Assembly (NCBI GenBank): GCA_029964075.1
Contig: CM057140.1
Coordinates: forward strand, 14,402,643 to 14,466,642
DNA: 64,000 bases
Direction: 5' to 3'
From: Patiria pectinifera
Lineage: Eukaryota > Echinodermata > Asteroidea > Valvatida > Asterinidae
Every line of letters starts with the position of its first letter. The first letter of the stretch is position 1. The notes under the pieces were generated by a model that was not told where the DNA came from, did not search any database, and saw only the letters and a program-made list of their open reading frames with translations. Shown here piece by piece: positions 23,901-64,000 of the stretch. The translations under genes and the position numbers were made by a program.

Positions 23901-25771
23901 GGCTCTGCTGATGATGATGCAGGAATGTCTGTCGAAAGAAGAAAAAGTTATAAGTTAATTGATCTGCACCACTCATTTTTGTAAGACTTAAACTGGGCGA
24001 GGGGAGTGCCCCTCTCCGGCCCCCAACACCACATCTCCCTTTTGCATATCGTCAAGCCACTCAACTTATCCTTAAAGTAAACTCATTACTAGCTCACACG
24101 TAAGTCTGCCCTCATGTCCACCAGGAATTTGATACCTCCCTCCAGCCGTCCGATGTTAGCAAATAGTGTCTTGTACCCTGGAGTCAGCATCTGAGCTAAG
24201 CGTTGCTCTGACTGCAGTAATGTCGCCTCTTCTTTCTCCTGAAAACAAAAAAATCACAGTGAAGTTTGACATCAATCATTGCCTTCCACATTTTAATTTT
24301 GTTTATGGGACCATTTGCACTCAAAGTCTTCACACAATTTTCATAGGCCTGCTGCCTGATATTTAGTGGGAAAACGTAGGCAGAAATTGTATTCTGCCAC
24401 TGTGACTTTATATGGAAAGTATTTGATGAAGAAGTGTCAAGTTTAAAAATATCTCACCCGGGCAGATTCCATATTCTTGAATGCTTTGTAGACACTTTCG
24501 TGGTGGACTCCGCACAGCTGTGATAAGGCCAAGAGAAACTTTGCCTTGGCAGTGTTGTCAAGATGGCTGTAGTGGGAGCAGAATTGCCGGATGTGGGCCT
24601 GAAAGCAAGAGTTAAAATTGGACTCAATGACATTAACTTCATTTAAAATCTTTAAACAGGGAATGTTAATATAGAGGAGGGAGAAGCTAGAGGAGGGGGG
24701 GGGGGGAGTTATGGGAGCATAAGGGTTTGGGGTGCGGTGGTGGAGAAGGGGTGGGGGACACTTCAACCTATTAACTGACCACTTCCACTTTCCTCAAACT
24801 TTGTTGGAAAAGGTCACAAACTTTTGTGAAAGGTCAACATACTTCCGCCATCATCAGTGACCTCCCCGGCGACCACTTGCCGCCCTCCGTCGGGGTCAAA
24901 AGGTCAGGCAGGAGTCTGCGGACAGCGTCATGTTGCTCCGTGGTTTGCGAGTCCTTCATGACGACTGATGAGGTTGACAAGAGCCGATTGGTCAGGCTTC
25001 GAGGTGATGGAGGGTTGCGCCGCGTTGCCAGACAAGCATGTTGATGGACTGGAGCGCTGCACTTGAACTATGAGAGAAAAAACAATCGTTTTGGGCTCAG
25101 TGCTAGTTCAAACGGGGCTTAGACTAAGCATAAGCTGAGTTCTGGCCCACTTTTTCTTATACGGTGGTTGTAATTATTCGTGAAATAAAAGGCAGTGGAT
25201 ATTTGTCTGGTACCGGTTTTCTTTTTTAGTAAATGCTTGTTTTCACAGAGGCTTTCACTGATTATGGCTCGTTTTAATTATTTTCAGCTTTCTCTTAGTA
25301 AACGTTAGTTTGCTGGGGTTCGTCTTTGATTCCTCCAGCAAACTAGTGTTTACTTAAGCTGGTTCACTGAATCAGAAAAAAACTTGTGTGAAAATAATGT
25401 TTATCTTAAACTGGCACCTGTCAAACGGGTCAATCGATCATCCTGACATGCCTGGCAAAAAGCTTAATTTGCTACAAAATTAAATGTTATAATTTTGGAT
25501 AAACAATCATTAATAGTTCTGTTTATTTCTGGCAATCCCTAAAACTGTTGCTAAATTAATTATGACGGGGGAAACAACTCAATAATAAGTCCAAAAAAGT
25601 GGGAGGGGGCACAGCCACACCCCCAACCAACAACAACACTGTGTGATGAAGTTGTTACCAAATCGCGCCGGGATTGCGAGTGCGACTGATATGATAAAAT
25701 GAGGAGTATATTGGTACAGTTACCTTGGTCAAGCTTGAATAAACTGCCAGCAAAGTGAACCTGCGAAGCAT
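20938..25771 (-). CDS. MLYCD: MLYCD: malonyl-CoA decarboxylase, mitochondrial/peroxisomal
   Basis: Exons, 5' to 3': 25724-25771, 24843-25067, 24458-24598, 24098-24238, 23773-23928, 23159-23323, 22668-22788, 22270-22422, 21569-21746, 21345-21391, 20938-21170. All junctions are GT-AG with matching phase; the sum is 1,608 nt, 535 aa (human about 493). The enzyme converts malonyl-CoA to acetyl-CoA and CO2, lowering the malonyl-CoA that inhibits carnitine palmitoyltransferase 1. Family landmarks are present: ADLKRRVGLYRRC, ITAAIFYSLSSTQIGLRGVD, FSSLSPIPGF (about 361-370, holding the conserved serine), QSEKLVDLLEQPLMRLCARY and ANFHLGNGAVMWRLNW with the catalytic-type His462. The N terminus (MLRRFTLLAVYSSLTK, then many Arg and no acid for over 35 residues) is a mitochondrial presequence. 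The protein ends in SRL, a peroxisomal PTS1 variant of mammalian SKL. An internal Met at residue 53 could start a form without the presequence. Confidence 0.97.
22980..23110. repeat. Dispersed intronic repeat (GTGGGCGGG family), copy 1
   Basis: Contains ggccaggtgaccacaataac, then cacaaaccaaaagtgggcgg and atggcaaaat. Two relatives lie in the unrecognised gene at 61,985-62,130 and 62,500-62,610. This copy sits in MLYCD intron 6 and is followed by a short tandem of (gtccaaatttgga)n. Confidence 0.75.
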
Positions 25772-28447
25772 TTGAATATCAAGACATTAAATACGGGCCA
25801 GAAAAGTGAGACGAGTAGACTGCACTGCTCCAATCTTGGGCTGTATCTCATCAGCTTGATTCGGCAACCCGAACGGTTGAGGGCGCTCCTCAAAAGCATG
25901 TGGCCGATGTTGCTGTCGTCTGCAACGACCACTGGTTTTTCACAAAACCCCAAAATTTTCAGGATCAGTGGTCCCCCTCATTTTCTCTCCCAATTCTTTT
26001 TCTGAATTTCAGATTTTCTCAAGAATTTCTCAAGAATTTCTCAAGTATTTAATTCCCAAGGGCTTCTTTCTCCTGTGGGCCTGTGATTTTACAAGCCTGA
26101 CCGCTAACCACTCTTGAAAAAATAAAAGTCGAAAATCAAACACAAAAACGAAAATAGAAATCGCATGATTAGGATTGTTTTATTCATCAATATCAACAGC
26201 TTTCATCACAAACCCATAATTCCGGCTTTGTCCACTGTGCAGGAGGCAAAATTGCAGATTTCTTCGACAACAGATTATATTCACATTATTACGGCCACGT
26301 AACGCCACCTCACCCACAGCCCAACGCTTCATTTTGGTTAATTTTCAGAAAAATAAGTTTTTATTTACAGAGTGATAATAAAAACTGCACGAAAAAAAAC
26401 CAAGATTTCAAACTACCCTATTGTCCTACCTTGCATTCAAACAGCACTACACCTACTTGAAAACATTCTAAGGGCAACAAAATGATGCATAGAACATGTT
26501 GATGCCACATTATATCAAATTTTAATCAGCCGTTGTGCTTCAGGTGTTTTTTGAAATGGGCTAACCCCATAATTTTTGAAAACTTTGCAATCGTTTGGAT
26601 AGTAAATATTCAAAAGTTTTGAGGCAATGCAATAATGATGCTCAGCTGCAAAAAAATATGGAATTATTTTTATATTATCATCAAAAGAATAGAAAAATTT
26701 ACACTGTTGTTATAAATGACTTTCTCAAAAACCCAGGGCTGACTTACAGATACAGGTCATTTATACATTATTCATACAGTTTACCCATTCCTATATAGTC
26801 CATCATTTGCAGCCATCCAAAAAGTAACTGACGTAATTATTGTTGACAAACATACTTGGTTGAAAGATAGTAAAGAGACTCCCTGTGAAATTATTCTCTC
26901 TGGCAAGCTGTCATTTTGAAGAAATCAACGAAAGAAGGCTTTTCCAACGGTACGTCTTAAGACGCACCGTTGGAAATTTCCATTAGTAATTCGTTTTTTT
27001 TTATTCGGGGAAGCGCGCGCAGGCATTGGCACGACGCACACGCACGCGCGGCTGCTATAATTCGTCAAATCGGTGCGCGACATCCCATAGCTGCAATCGG
27101 CTCAGTGACGCTGAATTCAAAACATGATTCAGCAGCTTTTGATTTGACATCGAGATCCTAGAATGCTGTTTATCTCAAAATATACAGCTGAAGCTGAGCT
27201 GAAACTTCATCAGGTTAGGTTGTTCTGCACCTTTCTTTAGATTTTGATCACTTTTGTTGCTTCAAACGAACAAAATGCACAAATTACAAATGATGGACTA
27301 TACCTCTAAGCTGTGCGGGCGGAACAGAATACGCGGCGCACTTCGGTACTCTATTTCCTTATTATTTGACAAAGTTTCTTCAATGGGTCTAATTCTTTTT
27401 GGAGTTAAAACATTACATGAGAAACATTGTACAAGTAAAGCGAATCAACAAATATGAACATTAAACCAGTTTCTTAAAAATACCTTGTGGGACGTACGCT
27501 TTCGGAAAGTTAAAAAATAACAACGCCAATAAAAAGGAGGTGAGAATGAATGCATTAAAAAAGACTGAAAGTAGAAAGATGGATAAGCATGAGGTCAGAG
27601 TGAGAAAAAAATGACTTTGGGAGTGAAATTTACAAATTACAAAAGGGAAGCTTTATTGTAGATCATTAATTTTTTTCAAGGACTGGAGCAGAAATTATGC
27701 AGCAGTATAAAAATCTACAGAAATTTAAAGATTTTGTAAATGACATAATTTTTTTAATTGAATAATATGAAAGATGAGGTGTTCTGAAAGGAAAACGTAT
27801 TGTACAAAAAAAAAATACAAATTGTGGAATTTTTTATTCCTAACAGTCTTGTATACTCCAGTTTTAATATGATTTTTCGCACAATCTTGAGGGTTAAATT
27901 AATGGCCAATTATGTGGTCTGCCCCACAGACCTTTGCAATTATCAAACTTAAGAGGGCGCTGTGTGACTGGTTCCCCGTCACTCCATCATATTCTAGACA
28001 ATGAAAGGAACCAGCATACTGAAAGGGGGGGTCTTGTCTCTTAATTTTTTGACCAAACTTATTAGAGTTTTGTTTAGAATTTTCATGATTTTTATGAACC
28101 GACAACGGCAGTAGTCGCAAAGATAAACAAAAATAGAAATGTACTGCTTTGATTAAAACCGAAAATCACTCAGATATCATGATTTTAGTTTTACAAATAA
28201 AAGTTACATTTGTTTTTATTTATTTACAGAGATTTTTTTTTTATTGAAGAGTGGTATTCATTTCGCAGGTAATTGGCTTCAATTTGTGATGGCAGCGTCT
28301 GTTTTTATTTGTTTATTTTTTTTTTTAAAGTCTAATGTCTGGAAGGAATTTCTCACACAGATAGATTAACATCTTTTTTTTCTATTCACAATTTGGGATA
28401 TATTTACACAATCTTTATAGTTTTTTTCTTGACCAAGTTGCAGCGGG
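25772..28447. other. Spacer between MLYCD start and ASK-family 3' end
   Basis: No exon recognised. The right part is expected to contain the 3' UTR of the ASK-family gene, and the left edge the MLYCD promoter. It contains the near-palindrome at 26,941-26,976 and next to it a short GC-rich, CpG-rich stretch (about 27,008-27,090) that stands out from the AT-rich surroundings. Confidence 0.5.
26941..26976. repeat. 36-bp near-perfect palindrome
   Basis: The sequence tttccaacggtacgtcttaa and its continuation gacgcaccgttggaaa read the same on both strands except for one mismatched symmetric pair. There is no spacer, so it could extrude as a cruciform. It abuts the CpG-rich stretch to its right. 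Confidence 0.9.
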
Positions 28448-53687
<25,240 letters not shown>

Positions 53688-54080
53688 TTATTTAGCTGGG
53701 TTGAAAGGGAAAGGGAAAAGGTGGAAGGTTCGGAGAAAAGATGACACATCCTGAGACAGAATTTCAGGTCAACATTTTTCTTCCCTTTCACCAAATTCAG
53801 TCTGTTCCCCTGTCAGAATCGAAAACGTAATTCAACGATATGTAGTATGCGATCTTGGGTATTGATACCGGGTGCAAGACTACTGTCTGCAGTCGACGTT
53901 CAACCTCGTTCATTTCTGCTGTTTACTTTAATGCACAGCTAACAGCAAGTCTTTGGTAAAAGGTTGTCATTTATCTAGGTCAAAGGTGATCATCAGCTGA
54001 CAGACCGATCGCCGACTGAGTAACAAAACTGCGGTTTTGGCCGTGAAAGAAGAGGCAGATTGTCCACATTTTTCAGCACC
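53688..54080. promoter_or_regulatory. Divergent promoter shared by ASK gene and PDHA1
   Basis: Only 393 bp separate the two start codons, which point away from each other, so both 5' UTRs and core promoters must lie here. I see no TATA box in a useful place. At 53,977-53,989, AGGTCAAAGGTGA is a DR1-type nuclear-receptor site with one changed base, 92 bp upstream of the PDHA1 ATG. A palindrome-like gatcatcagctgac follows it. Confidence 0.8.
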
Positions 54081-58539
<4,459 letters not shown>

Positions 58540-61500
58540 GCACCGGTGTCGAAGTCGAGTCCATCATAAGACCATCACAAGACTATCACAAATCCATCAC
58601 AAGACCACCACAAGACCACTACAAGTCCATCACAAGTCCATCACAAGTCCATCACAAGTCCATCACAAGACCATCACAAGACCATCACAAGTCCATCACA
58701 AGACCATCACAAGACCATCACAAGACCATCACAAGACCATCACAAGACCATCACAAGACCATCACAAGACCATCACAAGTCCATCACAAGTCCATCACAA
58801 GTAACAGTGGATGAACGATAACAATAGAATGCTATTGTCATAGCTCACTTGAAAAGCTTGTCAGTTGAATTAGGACTGGAGGACTTGTGATAGACTTGTG
58901 ATGGACACGACTACATGTACATCCCTGCCATCACAAGTCCATCACAAGTCTGGTCAAAAGTAAATCACAAGACCAGTCACGGGTGACGGGATGAACAAAA
59001 CAAAGGAATGCGTGTCACAGTTCATTGTTGAATAGCTTGCGACAAGACTTGACTCGACTTGAATTAACAAGCGAGGGCACTGTTCAACTCAGCAATGAGT
59101 GAGCTGTGGCAGGCAATTGCATTTAGCTGGTTTACAGGCACCTTTCATTAGTTGCATTTGGGACGGCATACCAGTCAGAGGGCTTAAAAAATGTGGTCAC
59201 CAACATTGCGCAAACAGCCCTAAAATAGGAATATGCTAATGTTGTGCCGAGGCTGGTTTTAAAGATCTGTTTAAATAAATGTGTGAAGTGTAATGAATTT
59301 CTGAATGGGTTATTATATAACAATATTATATTTATTAATTTGTTTTTCAACTTTGTGGATAAAATTCCCGCAACTTGAATAGTCTCAACCCCCTGCAAAT
59401 TTTATTTGTAACATAAAATTAAAAGGATTTGATTTTTCTCTTTTTTTTAGATTTGTAACAAATCCAAAGCTTCCTGTGCATGCGAAAGTTTTAATTGTTG
59501 AAATTTGATATTAAAACTTGCAATACAAGGATTACATGTAGATAATCGTACCAAATTTGGATAAAAGGACAAGATGAATCAATAAATTATGAGAAATATA
59601 CTTGAACTTTCATTTTAATGGTTAAGATTGTTTTCTTTCCATATGAATGAATCGGCCGAGGAACATACCCAAAGATTGATACCGATACAAAAATGAATAC
59701 AATTCAATCCACACATGAATTCTTTTCAGTGATTCTGCACTAGTGCAGTGTCATTTTATTGGTTTCAGAGGATCAGTCCGATCACGATTAAGTTTTAGAA
59801 TCAATGTATGAAAAACTAATCGCACATTGCTTTTTATTCGAACATAAAGTGCTAAAAAGAATTCATATATCTGACAACCTTTAGCAAAGTGTCGGAGAAA
59901 TCACAATTTGTTTGAAAAATATCATTACGTCTCAAAACACAAACTCATACTTAGACAAACTAATACGTTTTCCCCACAAAATAAATCTGTCCAAAAATTA
60001 ATTAACTTCAAACTTCAGTTATTATTTTTTTTAACAAATGAACTAACCGAATTGAATTACAACAACCACTCCAAAAATACATGTACGAAGAAAGCACACA
60101 TATGCGAGTTGTAAAAGTCAAACAATGAAAAAATTGATTCTACATTAACATTTGTAGGTTTTCCACAGATTTTCTATATCTGTTCTTCACTTCAGCCGTG
60201 TTTGATGATGCCCTTTCCCACATTTTTTTGTATAAAAAGGATAGTTCCAGAAAATTCACAAACATCTTGAAACTTTCGCAACTCTTAAATACATGTAGGT
60301 AATATTTGTATCTCTTACAATGCCGTGGCCCCTTTTAACCAAGGTTTTTTACACAAGTTCAGGGAGTCTTCAAATGGCAACCCTGGCAATGACCAAAACA
60401 AATTCCTCCTGAAACAAAATCCCACCGCTCCCAGATAGTGTGTCACTAAACCGTTTATTGTAAACTGGTAACCGGAGTAAACAAACTGATATCCGAACCA
60501 TGAATGGATTGGTAAACAGAAACCAATACCCAGATTGAAAAGCGGTTCAATTTATCCAGTTAATTAACCCGGAAGGCAAAACGGGGTTCACTGTGCCTTC
60601 TCTTTTCCACATTCCCAACCCCCCCCCAAAAAAAACCCACCTCTTTTGGTTGATTTACGCAAGTGCTCTAAACATAACACTGCCATTGACTATTTAATTA
60701 GGTGTGTTGCAAAACAGGGTATTAGCCAATTGTTATTCACAAAAAGTGAGGGCTCTTGTTACGAGTTCTATTTCATCGAGCCATTGATGATAAAATGCCA
60801 GGTAGGTAACGTTTTGCTTATTACCAAGTAAACCTTTACCCTAATTTTGACTAATTTTTCTAGGAACTTTTCTGAAAACTGTACTTACACTTTTAAGTTT
60901 AGAGTACACTAAAATAAACAAATAATTCACATAAACTCCCATTTGTATCGTAAATTTAAACTATAATGTACACGGAATGTTTGAAAAATAAAATTCAAAT
61001 AAATTTAAGACAAGTGTTAAACCACACACACACAGCAAACAGTTTGTTTAACTTAAAATATGTACATTTTCCAGGCTAGGATAAAAATTCTGAAATATTA
61101 GAATTATATACAGTGATCCAGATTTGGTCTCGTCAAAATAACAAAAAAATTATAAATAATATTTTACATTTGTGACAATGTGAAATCCATCCTCGTACAA
61201 TACATCTCTAAAAGTGATTTGCATACGTTAAAATGAGTGTCCTTGTAAGTACACATATATGCAAATGAGCTGATTTGCATGTTGCTAGTATGCAAATTAG
61301 ATTATTTGCATGTAAATTATTGCGTGACTTCATAAGGCATCAATTGAGGTATTTGTTTTTGTCAAAGGCCACTTTTGAACTTCCTTAAACAAAAATCTGA
61401 TGTGTCCAAATTTCTTCTCGTCCCGTTGCATAAAATGTTCAATTAATAAAGACTTAAAATTACATACTGGTACAGAGAAATGGACCGTGCTTTGAACTCC

Positions 61501-61742
61501 ATTTGGGCCTTACGAGGCATTCCAACCGAGGTTTTCTCTACAGTACGCAGGCTTATGTCCACAAGTGTTGAAGTGGACAATGAATAAACATTATTTTCTG
61601 ACAAAGGGAACACACACCAAAAAAATGACATGGTTGTAATACAACAGAAGTGCTTCTAATGACCCTTGACCCCAAGGATGCAACTTTCCGGTCCGGCGAC
61701 GATGCAAAATGTCATATGAATTTGATGTTTTTGCTGCTAATG
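58540..61742. other. Convergent spacer between PDHA1 and the unrecognised gene
   Basis: Two genes end toward each other here, so this stretch should hold both 3' UTRs. A plus-strand AATAAA lies near 59,272 after the minisatellite. The rest is AT-rich with no exon that I can support. Confidence 0.55.
58566..58802. repeat. 11-bp minisatellite (ACCATCACAAG)
   Basis: About 21 units of (a/t)ccatcacaag start 27 bases after the PDHA1 stop codon, so the array probably lies in the 3' UTR. Units alternate between accatcacaag and tccatcacaag. A few stray units recur at 58,925-58,980. The 104-codon frame across it is a product of the repeat. Confidence 0.95.
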
Positions 61743-63936
61743 TTAGAAGTTTGGCCACTGGTTCCCCGTCCTAGATGACCTGTTGCTGCCACCGGTCTGC
61801 TGGGAACCGGTCGAGTACTGACTCGGTTTCTGCATGCCATGCTGGGTCCTTGAATTCAGAACTAAACGCAGAAAAGAAAAGACCCAAAAATATTGGAACA
61901 CAAAGATGTGGTTTCTCATTCCAAATAAGGAGAGTATTTAAGTGAAACCATCATATGTAGATGAATTGGTTAATCTGCCAATCAAAACTGTGCACATTGG
62001 CCAATGAGATTACAAGTTTTGGTCAGGTGACTATATTAGCTCAGTGGATTGGTCACACTTGGTCACAAGCACTGTGAGAAATGTACACAAACCAAAAGTG
62101 GGCGGGGCTTATTGCCAAATCCAGAAACCGTCCATTGATAAAAAATTGCTGAAAAAAAAAACATAAGTAAAATCTCTTAACTCAAATGAACATTAATATA
62201 TTGAAATACAAATTTTCCAAAGAAGTCTTACCAGGACCGCCCTGGAGATGACTTTGGTTGCCTGTTGGTTGAGTTGTGTCATTATATCTACTCTGTGACT
62301 GGTTGTGGGTCGCGCCGCTGGTCGGGGCTAGCCGAGGGAAGGTCGTAGTAGGGGAGCTGGAGTCGGGCTGGGAGTAGGAATAGCCGGATCGCTGCGGGTT
62401 CATTGAAAAGCTGTTTCCTGCGGTGCAAAGTATGAAGAACATTGGTGATTTTGTTTAACAACTTAAATCAGTTGCTTATCATTAGAATGCTTTGTTTTGA
62501 CAAATTAGATCGCGACTGTTGTCAGGCGACCACAGTAGCTCCGTCAAACTCTAGTCACAAGCATTGTGAGAAATGCACACACACCAAAGGTAGGCGGGGC
62601 TTATCCCCCCCCCCCCCCCCACAAAAATCTTGAGATGTGGATTGAACTTACTCGGTTGACCCATTGCGTTCATATGTGGCGAATGTCTTGTCCCCTCTGT
62701 TGTCTTCGTTGAGTTGTGCTGGCTGTGCCGCGAGTAGAATCCCGTTCCAGTGGGGGCCGCCTGGACCGTCGCCCCCTGGGGTTTCAACGGCAGTCCGCTG
62801 AGAGAGACGTTCTTCTGGATGCTCCATATGCCATTGAGCTCGTCCAGTTCTTTGTTTTCTAAAAAATAATGAACAAAAAACGTTTAGTTCTCTGTAGAAT
62901 ATCTGACACACAATTAGAGCCACTATGCCTACAATTTTTTTTTAAAGCTCTGGCAGAAGCTTCTACAAGTCACTCAGCTGGTCGGTTGGTCAGCTGGTCT
63001 GTCTGTCTGTCCCGAATATTGACCAAAAGTATGGTGTTCCACATGTGCCAAAGGTGTCACACTTTTTGCAAGACCTTATTGTGCACTCGCACTTGCTTTA
63101 ATACTATTTTGAAGTTGAAAATAAGCTCTTTCAAAAAGTCAACTTCATTTTTGTTTTTACAATCTGAACATAAAATTTTTTGACATGAACTTTGGAACGG
63201 ATTCTTAAATAGAAACAACGGATTTAAAGGCTAAATTTTTCAAAAGTGCAAACTTCTCTTGATGTGTTCTCACACATGCTAGCAAAAGTACGCTAAGCAA
63301 GATATATTTTGATTAGCAACTGCAAGAAATCTGGCTTAGATATTTAAGTTCTGATTTGGAAAGTTACCTTTGATGGGCTTAGTTACAACAAAGCTGTCCC
63401 AATCGTCATTTGCAGCATTGCTCTTGTTGGACTTCCCGCCATCGTAAGCAAAACGCTTAACACCTATAAATCAGAAAATAAAAATAATAAAAATTACTAA
63501 ATATTCCAATTCTGATTAAAGAGGATGTTTTTTCTTTTGTTTACCTTCACAAATTTATTGTCAATCAGGAATTACAGAAAGATGAACAGAAACTTTGCTG
63601 TGAATATTAAAGCTAAAAAAACCCTAACATTTGACTAAAATAGCATTCAATAACTAAGTCAATAACTACACAAATTGTGCCACAAATTCTTGTCGTGGGA
63701 CTTTTTACAAGGCTGTTAACAATGAGAAGACAGTGTTATCTCAGTCATAACTTTAGTGGCTGTATACCCTTATCGTTAGTGATATCATACATGTAGTACT
63801 GATTTGGGTTAAAGATAATATGCAACGTTTGCAAACATCAAACAGAAAACTTTCCCCACAGCATTTTGAAATACCTTACTTGACTGTAAGGGAATAATAG
63901 TCTCAAGCATCCTGTGAAATTGTGGCACCTGGCGTG
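61743..63936 (-). CDS. Unrecognised gene, 3' five exons; Q/N/S/T-rich C terminus (5' end outside window)
   Basis: Exons, 5' to 3': 63880-63936, 63368-63463, 62652-62858, 62232-62417, 61743-61861. All are GT-AG and the phases match at each join, giving about 220 C-terminal residues. The first visible part, RQVPQFHRMLETIIPLQSS, looks like an amphipathic helix, perhaps the end of a folded domain. Next come a Lys/Asn-rich linker with an acidic-aromatic motif DDWDSFVV and a conserved-looking NKELDELNGIWSIQKNVSLS. The last 140 residues are low complexity (Gln, Asn, Ser, Thr, Gly, Pro), ending GNQWPNF. I do not recognise the family. Such tails are common in RNA-granule and trafficking adaptors, but no function should be assigned from this. 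Confidence 0.8.
61985..62130. repeat. Dispersed intronic repeat (GTGGGCGGG family), copy 2
   Basis: Contains ttggtcaggtgactatatta, gcactgtgagaaatgtacac and accaaaagtgggcggggctt. It is an intronic relative of the copies at 22,980 and 62,500. Confidence 0.75.
62500..62615. repeat. Dispersed intronic repeat (GTGGGCGGG family), copy 3
   Basis: Contains gtcaggcgaccacagtagct, gcattgtgagaaatgcacac and ggtaggcggggctta, followed by a C run. Same orientation as copy 2, in the next intron of the same gene. Confidence 0.75.
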
Positions 63937-64000
63937 CTGACATTTTCAAGATAAGTGGAATTTTTGTATCAATTTCCAACGATGGTCGGCCGACAATTGT

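Overview
The window is nuclear DNA of a multicellular animal. All protein genes are split into short exons by GT-AG introns, the background is AT-rich, and introns and spacers carry SINEs, a LINE 3' end, MITE-like elements, satellites and minisatellites. The encoded proteins (an ASK-family MAP3K, pyruvate dehydrogenase E1-alpha, malonyl-CoA decarboxylase, CHORDC1) resemble vertebrate orthologues closely enough to rebuild exon by exon. I infer a marine invertebrate deuterostome, most likely an echinoderm; the species cannot be fixed from the sequence alone.

Layout: 1-9.8 kb holds no recognised gene, only two or three weak exon candidates and local duplications. 9.8-14.6 kb holds one candidate first exon (minus strand), a 540-610 bp tandem satellite, an intact tRNA-Arg(ACG) and a long inverted repeat. 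14,646-19,778 (minus) is CHORDC1, ten exons, preceded by a perfect heat-shock element. 20,938-25,771 (minus) is MLYCD, eleven exons. 25.8-28.4 kb is spacer with a 36-bp near-palindrome. 28,448-53,687 (minus) is a complete 38-exon ASK-family gene (MAP3K5/15 type); the exons sum to 4,122 nt, 1,373 aa. 54,081-58,539 (plus) is PDHA1, nine exons, 392 aa, divergent from the ASK gene across only 393 bp. 58.5-61.7 kb is spacer and probable 3' UTR with an 11-bp minisatellite. 61,743 to the right edge (minus) holds the last five exons of a gene I do not recognise, with a Q/N/S/T-rich tail.

Common themes are mitochondrial fuel use (PDHA1 makes acetyl-CoA; MLYCD removes malonyl-CoA and so relieves the block on fatty-acid import) and stress signalling (ASK MAP3K; CHORDC1, an HSP90 co-chaperone). 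PDHA1 and MAP3K15 are also neighbours in human, so the pair may be an old linkage. All exon joins were worked out by eye from splice dinucleotides, reading phase and similarity to known families; no search or transcript data were used.
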